This document shows positions 17,540 to 26,319 of a stretch of 64,000 bases of DNA, piece after piece. The stretch is taken from the NCBI GenBank assembly GCA_029907205.1, contig JARYMI010000011.1:1-64000 (forward strand). The letters run 5' to 3'. The notes below the pieces were generated by a model. That model ran no database searches. It had not been told where the DNA came from and saw nothing but the letters and a program-made list of their open reading frames with translations. A program made the translations under genes and the position numbers. The DNA is from Clostridiales bacterium. GTDB taxonomy: Bacteria > Acidobacteriota > Aminicenantia > Aminicenantales > UBA8522. Each line of letters begins with the position of its first letter. Position 1 is the first letter of the stretch.

Positions 17540-18445
17540 ATGGCTAAAAAACACCTTTCTCTGATCATCGTTCCTCATTGCGCCAAAAGATTTAAGACGA
17601 TCACTCTGTCGCAGAAAGCCATAAATGCTCTGCTCTCGTTAGCCGTGTTCAGCGTCGTCGTCTTGGCTGTGTTCATGGTAGATTATTTCACCATGAGCGT
17701 CACCCGGGCTAAGTACAGGAGTCTCCTCAAGGAAAACGCTGAGCAAAACAAGCTTCTCTCCGATTATAAGAGCTCCATCAGCAAGCTGAGCCAAACCGTC
17801 GAGTCCCTTAAAAGCTACACCGAGAAGCTTAATGTCATGGCGGGTCTCAAATCATCGGAAGTCCTCAAGGAAATCGGCATCGGGGGCGGGGATGTCGATG
17901 AAATGGAAAGCGACAAAGCGCCGGGCGGTCCTCAACTGAAGCAGACACTCACTCTCCAGGACCCAAGGGAACTTGCCGATAAAGCCGAAAACCTCGGAAA
18001 AAACCTCGACATCTTGACGAGTTTTTTTGAAGTCCAGGCTGCCAAGCTCGCTTCAACGCCAACCATCTGGCCGACGATCGGCTGGGTGAGTTCGCCCTTT
18101 TCTAACCGGATTGATCCTTTTACTGGCAAAAGGACATTTCATTACGGGATTGATATCGCCACGAATTTCGGGAACCCCGTCGTGGCCACGGCCGACGGGT
18201 ACGTTCTGACGCTTGGGACGGATAAAATGAGCGGCAGGTATGTTGTCCTCAGCCACGGCGGGGGATTAACGACTCATTACCTTCATCTGAGCAAGTTTCT
18301 GGTGAAATCAGGGCAGAAAATTAAGCGCGGCGATGTCATCGGCCTGGTTGGAAAATCTGGAAAAGCCCTGGGTCCCCACCTTCACTATGAAGTCCGGCTC
18401 AACAACAGGCCCCAAAATCCCTACCAGTTTATCCTCGAGGAATAG
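17540..18445 (+). CDS. membrane-anchored M23 peptidoglycan endopeptidase
   Basis: One N-terminal transmembrane segment (about residues 30-52) and a coiled-coil stretch (about 55-95) precede a LytM/M23 domain. Zinc ligands are His201 and Asp205 (HYGID) and His282 of HLH (280-282). The domain is closed by a GKALGPHLHYEVR segment. The layout matches envelope-associated murein hydrolases or their activators. The catalytic motif is intact. The ATG at 17540 follows an in-frame TTG; no clear Shine-Dalgarno is present. The mreB cluster lies about 4 kb downstream, but the genes are not in the same operon. Confidence 0.88.
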   Translation: MAKKHLSLIIVPHCAKRFKTITLSQKAINALLSLAVFSVVVLAVFMVDYFTMSVTRAKYRSLLKENAEQNKLLSDYKSSISKLSQTVESLKSYTEKLNVMAGLKSSEVLKEIGIGGGDVDEMESDKAPGGPQLKQTLTLQDPRELADKAENLGKNLDILTSFFEVQAAKLASTPTIWPTIGWVSSPFSNRIDPFTGKRTFHYGIDIATNFGNPVVATADGYVLTLGTDKMSGRYVVLSHGGGLTTHYLHLSKFLVKSGQKIKRGDVIGLVGKSGKALGPHLHYEVRLNNRPQNPYQFILEE

Positions 18446-18465
18446 CTCCCTCCGCCCGCCCGACG

Positions 18466-19398
18466 TTAAGAAAAAAAATCTCCGGGCTCGATCCGCAGGC
18501 CGCGCAAGAAAGACGAAGCCTCCATTTCTTTCTTGCCTTCCCGCTGCAAGCGTTCCACGAGAAAAAGACTGCCCTGGCCGCACCCGACAATCAGGCCTTC
18601 CCGCTTGATTCCGACGACTTGGCCAGGGAGAAAGCCAGAAGCAGGTTCGCTAATTTTTTCCCCGGCACGGATGAGGATTCTCAGGCCTCGGAAAATCGTG
18701 TAGGCGCCCGGCCAGCCAGAGAAGGCACGGACCATCCTCTCGACAGCCACGGCATCCTTGGTCCAGTTGATCTTTCCGTCCTCCTTTCTCAAGCGAGGCG
18801 CTAAGGAAGCTTTGCTATGGTCCTGGGGGGAGCGGGGGAGATAGGCGATCTGATCAAGGGTTTTGAGGAGCAGCTCCGCGCCGCAACGGGCGAGCCTGGC
18901 TTCTAATTGTGGAGCGGTTTCGCGGGTTAGGATGTCCACCTCTTCGACCGTCAGAATATCGCCTTCGTCCATTTTTTCGTTTAGCTCAAAGATCGTCACG
19001 CCTGTCTTGGTCTCTCCATTAAGAATGGACCACTCGACTGGAGCAGCGCCTCGATACTTGGGCAAAAGAGAAAAATGGACGTTGATCGATTTGAACTTGG
19101 GCAAATATATGATTGACCCGGGAATGATCTGACCGTAGGCCACAACGACGTTGATATCGGGGTTGATTTTCCGAATGACTTCGAGTGCCTTCTCGTCCCG
19201 CTTGATCTTTTCCGGCTGGAGGACAGGAATCCCCCGGGCCAGGGCAAATTCTTTGACCGGAGGAGGAGCTAAGGCCTTGCCTCTTCCCGCCGGCTTGTCC
19301 GGCTGGGTGACGGCGAGCTCGATCGCATGGCCGGCTTCGAGGAGTCTTTGAAGGGAGGGCAAGGCGGCGGCAGGGCTGCCAAAAAAGACGATCCTCAT
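18466..19398 (-). CDS. fmt: methionyl-tRNA formyltransferase
   Basis: Formylates the amino group of initiator Met-tRNA using 10-formyltetrahydrofolate. The N-terminal Rossmann-like transferase domain starts MRIVFFGSPAAALPSL. The catalytic stretch has NVHFSLLPKYRGAAPVEW, where the formyl-transfer motif normally sits, and a C-terminal OB-like domain follows. The ATG at 19398 is preferred over a TTG at 19407 that overlaps the def stop codon. It follows def directly, the usual def-fmt pairing. Confidence 0.96.
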   Translation of the reverse strand: MRIVFFGSPAAALPSLQRLLEAGHAIELAVTQPDKPAGRGKALAPPPVKEFALARGIPVLQPEKIKRDEKALEVIRKINPDINVVVAYGQIIPGSIIYLPKFKSINVHFSLLPKYRGAAPVEWSILNGETKTGVTIFELNEKMDEGDILTVEEVDILTRETAPQLEARLARCGAELLLKTLDQIAYLPRSPQDHSKASLAPRLRKEDGKINWTKDAVAVERMVRAFSGWPGAYTIFRGLRILIRAGEKISEPASGFLPGQVVGIKREGLIVGCGQGSLFLVERLQREGKKEMEASSFLRGLRIEPGDFFS

Positions 19399-19403
19399 CG
19401 TGC

Positions 19404-19910
19404 TCAACCGAGAGCGTGCTCTTTCTTGAGCCTCTTTTTGATTAGCGCTTTTTTCAAGGGGGAAAGGTTATCGATGAACAATTTTCCGTTGATATGATCG
19501 ATCTCGTGGCAAAAGACTCGGGCTAATAACCCCTCAGCCTCAATGATCTTCTCCCGGCCCTGGAGGTCCATACCTTTGACCAGCACCCGGGCCGGCCTCT
19601 TGATTTTTTCCTGAACCCCCGGCACAGACAGGCATCCCTCTTCGGAGACATCTTCCCCTTCTGTTTTTATGAACTCGGGATTGATCAGGACGACGAGGTC
19701 GTCTGGCTTTTCTCCGACCGAGAGGTCGACTGTGATCAAACGTTTGCTGATGTTAACTTGGGGAGCGGCCAACCCTATTCCCGGCGCCGCATGCATGGTC
19801 GAAATCATATCTTGGGCGAGGTCGAGGATTTCTTGGTCGATCGTTTTGATCAGTTCAGCCTTCCGGGTGAGAACAGGGTTTCCGTATTTGATGATTTCGA
19901 GAATAGCCAT
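19404..19910 (-). CDS. def: peptide deformylase
   Basis: Removes the formyl group from nascent N-terminal methionine. All three family motifs are intact: GIGLAAPQ (Gln51), EGCLS (metal ligand Cys93) and HEIDH (His135, catalytic Glu136, His139). At 168 aa the length is typical. It is upstream of fmt, so the enzymes that add and remove formyl groups are co-expressed. The short C-terminal tail is basic and does not suggest a membrane-targeted variant. Confidence 0.97.
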   Translation of the reverse strand: MAILEIIKYGNPVLTRKAELIKTIDQEILDLAQDMISTMHAAPGIGLAAPQVNISKRLITVDLSVGEKPDDLVVLINPEFIKTEGEDVSEEGCLSVPGVQEKIKRPARVLVKGMDLQGREKIIEAEGLLARVFCHEIDHINGKLFIDNLSPLKKALIKKRLKKEHALG

Positions 19911-20009
19911 ATTTCCCCTTATTTTAGATAATCAGCCGTTTTTTTTCAAACCTTGAAGCGACTGCCGATTCTGCAAAGGAGCGGTGGCTTGCTGCCCCCC
20001 GGTCTAAAC

Positions 20010-22034
20010 TTAGACAACCGCTGCAGGCGGAGGCGGCTCATCTGCCTTCCCGGCGTGGCGAAGAGGAAAATAAACCAGGTAAACGCCGATCAAGACGAGC
20101 ACGGCCAGGCCGACATAATAGCTGGCATTGACGAAAATCTCGGGAATGTCAACCCCTAGGACATTCTGGAAGAACAGGAATTTCCAGGTGGCGCGCACCA
20201 GACCAGTGATGGCTTCTCCGGCGATCAGGCCCGACGCCAACAGGATACCGATGTTCTCGACGCGCGTCTTCTGGGCAGGGTTGAGGCCTCGGCGGTCGGC
20301 CATCCTGTCCACAATCCCTTTCATCATACCGCCGCAGAAGATGGCGAATGTCGTTTCCAGAGGAAGGTACATCCCCACGGCCACAAGCATCGGAGAGCTG
20401 ACCTGGACCAGGATCAAAGCAAACCCCATGAGCATTCCGACGATGACCAGCGGCCACGCCATCTCTTTGCCGACGATGCCCTGAGAGAGGGCGGCCATCA
20501 ATCCGGCCTGAGGCGCAGGGAGATCCTTGCTTCCGAACTGAAACGCGCCGTGGAGCACGAGAAGCGGGAAGTAGAGGACAAGAGAGGCCAGGAGGACGCC
20601 GAAAATGTTGCCAACCTGCATCTTCCACGGCGTGCCGCCCAGAATATGTCCTACCTTGAGGTCCTGAAGCATTTCTCCGGCCACTGCCGAAGAGACGCAG
20701 ACGACAGCGGCGACGCCGAGCACAGCAGCCACGCCGCTGATTCCGGTGGCGCCAATGAGGACCATGAGCAAGGCGGCGATGATCAGAGTGGATAGGGTCA
20801 GGCCGGAGATGGGGTTGTTCGACGACCCGATTTGACCGACCAGATTCCCCGATACGGCGGCAAAGAAAAAGCCAGCCACAGCCATGACGACCGCGGCCAG
20901 GATCGCGGAACTCATCGAGCCGGAAAATATCTCGTAGACAAAAATCATCATGATGAAGGCAACAGCCAAGATCGCCAAGACCAGCCGGATGTTCAGGTCT
21001 TTTTCAAAACGTGATGCGGCCTGCGCTTGACCTGAGGCTTTCTTGACGTCGCCAATCGAACGCTTCATCCCGGCGGCGAGGTTTTTCCTCATCCTGAAGA
21101 GAGTGAAGCTGGCGCCGACCAGCATTCCTCCCACGGCGATCGGCCGGATGATGAACTTCCAGACATTGAACACGATATCCGGCCAAGCGACATCGGCCAT
21201 GGCCACTCCCGGCCCGTAGAATTTCTCAACAAGCTGTGGTCCCAGGAAAAACATCAAGAGCGGCGCAAAAAGCCCCCAAGCCAGCACGCCGCCGGCAAAA
21301 TTGAGGGAGGCCAGTCGAGGGCCGATGATGTAGCCGACACCAATATAAGCGGGATAGATTCCAGGGCCGGCGACAGCGACAGTGCCGCCAGCATCAACCT
21401 GGGTGGCCGTCTTTTCAGTTCCCAGGCGGACAAAGCTCGATCCTATTGTGCCCACCTTGATGATGAACTCCTTGGTAGCGGCGAAGATCTTGACCACGCC
21501 CAGTGTGTAAATCAGGGCTCCGAAACCCATCGCCTGAAAAAGGAACTTAGCGCCCTGGCTGCCTTTCTGTCCCGCCTTGTGAATCTCCGAAGCGGCCACA
21601 GATTCGGGAAACTTAAGCTCTGGGTCGGTGACCATGACCCTTCGGAGGAAGGTGACGAACATGATCCCGAGCATGCCGCCCACAAACATCAGGGCTGTTG
21701 ACTTGATGTAAGCGTCAAAAGTATCAAACTTGAGCCAGGCCCCCGAAATGATGAATGCCGGGATGGTGAAGATGGCGCCCGCCGCCACGGACTCGCCGAT
21801 CGAGCCAACAGTCCTGGCCATGTTTTCCTCGAGGATGGAGCCTCTCATCAGCTTGAGGATAGCCATGCCGATAACCGCCGCCGGATAGGTGGCCGCGATC
21901 GTCATGCCGGCTCTTAGCCCCAAGTAGGCGTTGGCGGCGCCAAGGATAACAGTCATGATGACGCCAAGAATGAGAGCCCTCAACGTGAACTCTCTCATGT
22001 CGGTCTTTTCAGGCACATACGGTTGATAACTCAT
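20010..22034 (-). CDS. OPT-family oligopeptide/metal-chelate transporter
   Basis: A 674-aa polytopic membrane protein, with about 15 hydrophobic segments, that opens with MREFTLRALILGVIMTVI and contains NAYLGLRAGMTIA, typical of the OPT family. Members import small peptides or metal-chelate compounds. The ATG at 22034 is supported by AAAGGAG just upstream; the frame happens to stay open for another 224 codons antisense to mreB, which I treat as chance. The C-terminus ends in a proline-rich tail. Other genes here (M14, S8, M23 peptidases) would supply peptides, but the substrate is not shown. Confidence 0.92.
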   Translation of the reverse strand: MSYQPYVPEKTDMREFTLRALILGVIMTVILGAANAYLGLRAGMTIAATYPAAVIGMAILKLMRGSILEENMARTVGSIGESVAAGAIFTIPAFIISGAWLKFDTFDAYIKSTALMFVGGMLGIMFVTFLRRVMVTDPELKFPESVAASEIHKAGQKGSQGAKFLFQAMGFGALIYTLGVVKIFAATKEFIIKVGTIGSSFVRLGTEKTATQVDAGGTVAVAGPGIYPAYIGVGYIIGPRLASLNFAGGVLAWGLFAPLLMFFLGPQLVEKFYGPGVAMADVAWPDIVFNVWKFIIRPIAVGGMLVGASFTLFRMRKNLAAGMKRSIGDVKKASGQAQAASRFEKDLNIRLVLAILAVAFIMMIFVYEIFSGSMSSAILAAVVMAVAGFFFAAVSGNLVGQIGSSNNPISGLTLSTLIIAALLMVLIGATGISGVAAVLGVAAVVCVSSAVAGEMLQDLKVGHILGGTPWKMQVGNIFGVLLASLVLYFPLLVLHGAFQFGSKDLPAPQAGLMAALSQGIVGKEMAWPLVIVGMLMGFALILVQVSSPMLVAVGMYLPLETTFAIFCGGMMKGIVDRMADRRGLNPAQKTRVENIGILLASGLIAGEAITGLVRATWKFLFFQNVLGVDIPEIFVNASYYVGLAVLVLIGVYLVYFPLRHAGKADEPPPPAAVV

Positions 22035-22064
22035 CCCTAACTCCTTTAGTGGCAGTTGCCTTAA

Positions 22065-22094
22065 TGTATAGTAAAATTCCTTAGCCGAAGTCAA
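22065..22094 (-). promoter_or_regulatory. candidate sigma70 promoter for the OPT transporter
   Basis: On the minus strand: TTGACT, an 18-bp spacer, TATACA. The -10 hexamer ends 31 bp before the ATG at 22034. Confidence 0.55.
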
Positions 22095-22106
22095 GGATTT
22101 CCGGGC

Positions 22107-22135
22107 TTGCAAACAGAATTTGACTGGAATACAAT
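22107..22135 (+). promoter_or_regulatory. candidate sigma70 promoter for mreB
   Basis: TTGCAA, a 17-bp spacer, TACAAT. It ends 23 bp before the mreB ATG and is divergent from the OPT promoter. Confidence 0.6.
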
Positions 22136-22157
22136 AAAGTGACCAATCAGGTGAGCG

Positions 22158-23189
22158 ATGAGTATTATTAGCTGGTTTAAGGATCGTTTGTTCTGCGACC
22201 TGGCCATCGACCTGGGAACGGCCAATACGCTGGTCTTTCTCAAAGGGAAGGGAATCATCGTCCAGGAACCTTCCATCGTTGTGGTCAACAAGATGAGCGG
22301 CAAAGTCGAGGCTGTGGGAAGCCGGGCAAAAGAAATGCTGGGCAAGACTCCAGCCAGCGTCACCGCCATCAAGCCGATGCGAGACGGCGTGATCGCCGAC
22401 TTCGAGATCGCTGAGAAGATGCTTGACTATTTCATCAAGCAGGCCACCAACAATCGAGGCTTTTGGCTGCGGCCGAGGATTGTGATCGGCATTCCCACCG
22501 GCATCACACAGGTTGAGCGAAGAGCTGTCAAGGACGTGGCCATGAGGGCCAAGGCTTCTGAAGTCTACTTGGTTGAACAGCCGATGACCGCCGCTGTTGG
22601 AGCTGACCTTCCTATTGGAGAACCGACGGGCAACATGGTCGTCGATGTCGGCGGCGGAACGACTGACATAGCAGTCATCTCTCTCAACGGGATTGTCTTC
22701 AACCATTCCACCCGTGTGGCTGGCAATGAAATGGACGAAGAGATCATCCAGTATTTGAAGAAGAAATACAACTTGTTGATCGGCGAGAGGTCGGCCGAAC
22801 TGGTCAAGATGCAGATCGGGTCGGCTTATCCGCTGGATGAGCCCTTGACCATGGAAATTAAAGGCCGCGATCTTCGCGAGGGAATTCCCAAGACCATCGT
22901 TGTCGATGACCAGGAAATCCGTGAGGCCCTGGAGGACGTCGTTTCTTCCATTGTCAACGCCGTTCGTATCGCCCTGGAAAGAACGCCCCCGGAGCTTTCT
23001 GCCGATATCATCGACCGGGGCATTGTTCTGACCGGCGGAGGGGCTCTTCTTAGAAACCTCGACAAACGCCTCCGTGAGGAAACGCAGCTGCCGGTTTTTG
23101 TCACCGAGGACCCTTTAACCAGTGTCGTGCTCGGAGCGGGCCGGCTTCTGGATGATCTTGATCTGTTAAAGAAAATCGCTCTCAATTGA
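22158..23189 (+). CDS. mreB: rod shape-determining actin homologue MreB
   Basis: A 343-aa bacterial actin that forms membrane-bound filaments and directs lateral wall synthesis. The phosphate-1 motif AIDLGTANT (about 16-24), phosphate-2 DVGGGTTDIA and the adenosine motif LTGGGALL are all present. It is the first gene of mreB-mreC-mreD-mrdA-rodA. The length is typical, and the N-terminal MSIISWFKDRL segment may be the membrane-binding amphipathic helix. Confidence 0.98.
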   Translation: MSIISWFKDRLFCDLAIDLGTANTLVFLKGKGIIVQEPSIVVVNKMSGKVEAVGSRAKEMLGKTPASVTAIKPMRDGVIADFEIAEKMLDYFIKQATNNRGFWLRPRIVIGIPTGITQVERRAVKDVAMRAKASEVYLVEQPMTAAVGADLPIGEPTGNMVVDVGGGTTDIAVISLNGIVFNHSTRVAGNEMDEEIIQYLKKKYNLLIGERSAELVKMQIGSAYPLDEPLTMEIKGRDLREGIPKTIVVDDQEIREALEDVVSSIVNAVRIALERTPPELSADIIDRGIVLTGGGALLRNLDKRLREETQLPVFVTEDPLTSVVLGAGRLLDDLDLLKKIALN

Positions 23190-23195
23190 TGAGGC

Positions 23196-24020
23196 GTGAA
23201 AGAAAAAAGAAACCTTATCCTCCTGGCGGGCCTGGTCTTTTTCCATCTCGTCTTGATTTCCGTTCAGGCTCCGAAAGGCAACGAACCGACGTATTTCGAG
23301 AGAGCCGTCTTTGCTGTTTTTGCGCCTATTCAGCACGGAGTTGCTGCGTTTTTCGAGAAAGCCAGAGACGTCTGGAATGACTATTTTTATTTCCGCCAGG
23401 TCCAGAAGCAAAACCAGAGCCTGAGGGCCGAGCTTTTTGTGCTCCGTCAGGAAAACCAGCTTCTCAAGAATATCCTCAAGGGCTATCAAGGCGCTGAAGA
23501 AATTCAGCGTCTTCTCTCACCCCTCTCCCGGTCGATCATCGTTGCCTCGGTCATCGGGGTTGATTCTGGGCAGGTTTACAAATCTGTTGTCTTGAACAAG
23601 GGCTCGGTCGATGGAGTGAAAAAGGATATGGTCATTTTAGACAGACGAGGCCATCTGGTCGGCCGTGTGATCGAGCCGATCACGTTGAAGCAGGCTCGCA
23701 TCCAGCTCATCACCGATGAAGAAAGCGGGGTCGGCGTTTTATCAGAGCAGAACAGGGTGATTGGCGTTCTCAACGGCGGAGCGAGCGGAAAGTGCTTGAT
23801 GAGATACGTCCTCAAAACCAACAGGGATATCTCCGAAGGAGAGGAAATCGTGACCTCGGGTTACGACGGAGTCTATCCATCCAGGATACCGGTGGGAAAG
23901 ATTGTCTCCATTACTGAAGACACAACCCTGTTCAAGAGCATCGTCGTCGAACCCTATTTTGATTTTTCTGAGCTGGACCGCGTAGCCGTGCTGGCCGTTG
24001 ACCTCAGAGAGTTAGAGTGA
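23196..24020 (+). CDS. mreC: rod shape-determining protein MreC
   Basis: A 274-aa bitopic protein: N-terminal membrane segment (about 6-23), coiled coil (about 60-95, with QVQKQNQSLRAEL and LRQENQLLKN), then the paired beta-barrel domain. Motifs such as DSGQVYKSVVLNKG and VDGVKKDMVIL match MreC. In the periplasm it organises the elongasome between MreB and PBP2/RodA. The start codon is GTG at 23196, 6 bp after mreB. Confidence 0.95.
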   Translation: MKEKRNLILLAGLVFFHLVLISVQAPKGNEPTYFERAVFAVFAPIQHGVAAFFEKARDVWNDYFYFRQVQKQNQSLRAELFVLRQENQLLKNILKGYQGAEEIQRLLSPLSRSIIVASVIGVDSGQVYKSVVLNKGSVDGVKKDMVILDRRGHLVGRVIEPITLKQARIQLITDEESGVGVLSEQNRVIGVLNGGASGKCLMRYVLKTNRDISEGEEIVTSGYDGVYPSRIPVGKIVSITEDTTLFKSIVVEPYFDFSELDRVAVLAVDLRELE

Positions 24021-24033
24021 GAACGAAGACAAA

Positions 24034-24513
24034 ATGAGAGACTTCAGGAAGGCCGTGTTGGGGATTCTCCTGGCCGTTTTCTTCTATTCTGTTCTGGGGA
24101 AAATTTCTGCTCCGCTGGTCGTCGTTTTCAACGCTTTTGCCTGGGTGGTGCTCTACTTTGGCCTGGTCAGGCATGAAGCTTTCGGTGCCATCATCGGCAC
24201 GGTCTGCGGCTTGCTCCAGGACAGCTTTTCCAGCGGCGTTTTCGGTTTGGCCGGTCTCACCAAGACCCTGCTCGGGTTCAGCACAGGGGTTGTGGCTCGA
24301 AAGATCAACGTCACGCCCGTCGGCCGCAATTTTGTTTTCTTGTTGCTCATGGCCACGGCTGAAGTCGTTCTCTGGAAATTGTTGAGCTTTTTCTTGTTCC
24401 GGGAAAGCCTGGGCCTGGGGGGAAGTCTGGTCTTGTTACAGCCGTTGGCGACAGCGCTTGTCGTGACCGTCTTCTATCAAGTTGTGAGGAAGAAACAAGG
24501 GGAGGCCACCTAA
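24034..24513 (+). CDS. mreD: rod shape-determining protein MreD
   Basis: A 159-aa hydrophobic protein with about five predicted membrane spans, including the conserved GTVCGLLQDSFSSGVFGL region typical of MreD. It is an inner-membrane partner of MreC. It lies 13 bp after mreC and 9 bp before mrdA, so the assignment rests on sequence and position together. Confidence 0.92.
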   Translation: MRDFRKAVLGILLAVFFYSVLGKISAPLVVVFNAFAWVVLYFGLVRHEAFGAIIGTVCGLLQDSFSSGVFGLAGLTKTLLGFSTGVVARKINVTPVGRNFVFLLLMATAEVVLWKLLSFFLFRESLGLGGSLVLLQPLATALVVTVFYQVVRKKQGEAT

Positions 24514-24522
24514 AGGCTGGGG

Positions 24523-26319
24523 ATGGAGAAAAACAAGTTCTACGAGGACCTTTCTCTTGTTTTGCTCAGAACCCAAAGAACCCTTCTCGTTGTCGGCGCT
24601 CTCTTTCTTCTCCTGCTTTTTTTTATCTGGAAAATTCAGATTCTCGACCACAAAAAATACTGGAATCTGTCCGAAGCCAACAGAATCCGCGAATCTGTGC
24701 TGACAGCATCGCGAGGTCTGATCCTGGACAGGAACGGCGTCATCCTCGCGGATAATGCTGCTTCCTTCAAAGCCTCGATTATCAGAGAGAACTGCCAGGA
24801 TTATAACTTCTCCCTCCAGAGAATCAGCCAACTCCTGGGAGTTGAGGAAGATGTCTTGAGGAAACGGATCGCCAAGTATGAGGCCTGGCCGCGTTTCAAG
24901 CCCATCGTCATCAAGGATAACTTGGATTTAAGAGAAGTGACCAGGATTGAAGCCCGAAGGCTGGAATTTCCCGAGCTTGTCGTGTCCACAGACCCGCGCC
25001 GTTTTTATCCGTTCGGAAGCCTGGCTGCCCACATCATCGGCTATCTTCAGGAATTATCCCCAGAAGAGGTCAAATCTGGGAAGTACAAGGGGAAAGGCCT
25101 TGGCGACCTCGTGGGCCGGACGGGAGTGGAACGGGAATATGAACCCCTGTTGGTCGGAGGGGACGGCAAAGCGATGGATATTGTTGATAGCCAGGGCCGG
25201 GTTCGGGAAGAGATGGGGCGGGTGGAACCGATTCCCGGTCAAACAATCAGCCTATCGCTTGATTTTGACCTGCAGCGGAGAGCCACAGAGCTTTTGGAGG
25301 GCAGGGAAGGGGCGATTGTCGTGCTCGACCCGAAAACAGGCGAAATCCTGGCTTTAGCTAGCTACCCCACGTACGACCCAAACAAATTCATCACAAGGTT
25401 TACGCCGGAAGAATGGATAGGGCTTATCAATCGGCCTGATCATCCTTTGGAGAACCGGGCCATCCGAGGTTTGTACGCGCCCGGGTCTGTCTTCAAAGTG
25501 GCCATGGCCTTGGGCGGCCTGGATTCAGGAGTGATCACAGAAGAGACAACTTTCTTTTGTGCTGGAACAACCCAGCTCTACGGACGGCCGTTTTCCTGCT
25601 GGTTTTCAGGCGGGCACGGCGTGCTGAATCTGACCGAGGCGATTCGCCATTCGTGCAACATTTACTTCTATCAGACAGGCCGCAGGCTGGGTATCGACCG
25701 AATCGCCGAATACGCCAAGGAACTGGGATTTGGAAGCCCCACAGGAGTGGATTTGCCTGGAGAAAAAGAAGGCCTTGTGCCAACTCCCGAGTGGAGCCAG
25801 CGCGCCAGAAAAGCCTCGTGGTACCCGGGCGAGACGATCTCCGTGTCAATCGGCCAGGGCCCCCTGGTCGTCACTCCCCTCCAGGTTTCTGTGCACACGG
25901 CCCTTGTGGCCAACCGCGGGAAAAAACCTGTTCCGCGTCTCCTCCGTTTTCCAGTGCATTCCACGGGACACAATGATGGGGATTCTGACCGCCGTGGAGT
26001 CCGGATCAAGGAGGAGACATTCGAAAAGGTCATCCGCGGAATGTGGAAGTGCGTCAACGAAGGAGGCACAGGGCGCGCAGCCAGCCTTCAAGGGTTCGAC
26101 GTCTGCGGCAAAACGGGCTCGACCCAGCTTATTTCCCAGGAAAGAGCTGAGAAACTGGGGAGGGTGATCAAGACTCATTCATGGTTCACCGGGTTCGCCC
26201 CTCAGAAAAACCCGCGCGTTGTCATTACGGTCCTGGTGGAGTACGGCGGCATGGGTGGAGCCACCGCGGCTCCGATCGCTAGGGAATTGTTCGACCTTTT
26301 CAGGAGCAAGCATGATTGA
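24523..26319 (+). CDS. mrdA: penicillin-binding protein 2 (elongation transpeptidase)
   Basis: A class B PBP of 598 aa: membrane anchor (about 20-38), pedestal/dimerisation domain, and transpeptidase domain. The active site has SVFK (Ser322, Lys325), SCN (377-379) and KTGS (530-533). It cross-links new peptidoglycan during side-wall growth, paired with the glycosyltransferase RodA. Its last 8 bp overlap the rodA start codon, consistent with coupled translation. Confidence 0.97.
   Translation: MEKNKFYEDLSLVLLRTQRTLLVVGALFLLLLFFIWKIQILDHKKYWNLSEANRIRESVLTASRGLILDRNGVILADNAASFKASIIRENCQDYNFSLQRISQLLGVEEDVLRKRIAKYEAWPRFKPIVIKDNLDLREVTRIEARRLEFPELVVSTDPRRFYPFGSLAAHIIGYLQELSPEEVKSGKYKGKGLGDLVGRTGVEREYEPLLVGGDGKAMDIVDSQGRVREEMGRVEPIPGQTISLSLDFDLQRRATELLEGREGAIVVLDPKTGEILALASYPTYDPNKFITRFTPEEWIGLINRPDHPLENRAIRGLYAPGSVFKVAMALGGLDSGVITEETTFFCAGTTQLYGRPFSCWFSGGHGVLNLTEAIRHSCNIYFYQTGRRLGIDRIAEYAKELGFGSPTGVDLPGEKEGLVPTPEWSQRARKASWYPGETISVSIGQGPLVVTPLQVSVHTALVANRGKKPVPRLLRFPVHSTGHNDGDSDRRGVRIKEETFEKVIRGMWKCVNEGGTGRAASLQGFDVCGKTGSTQLISQERAEKLGRVIKTHSWFTGFAPQKNPRVVITVLVEYGGMGGATAAPIARELFDLFRSKHD

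Noticed and set aside
22035-22706. In-frame upstream extension of the OPT transporter across mreB
   Set aside because: It is antisense to conserved mreB, has low-complexity shadow sequence, and the ATG at 22034 has a good RBS and promoter.
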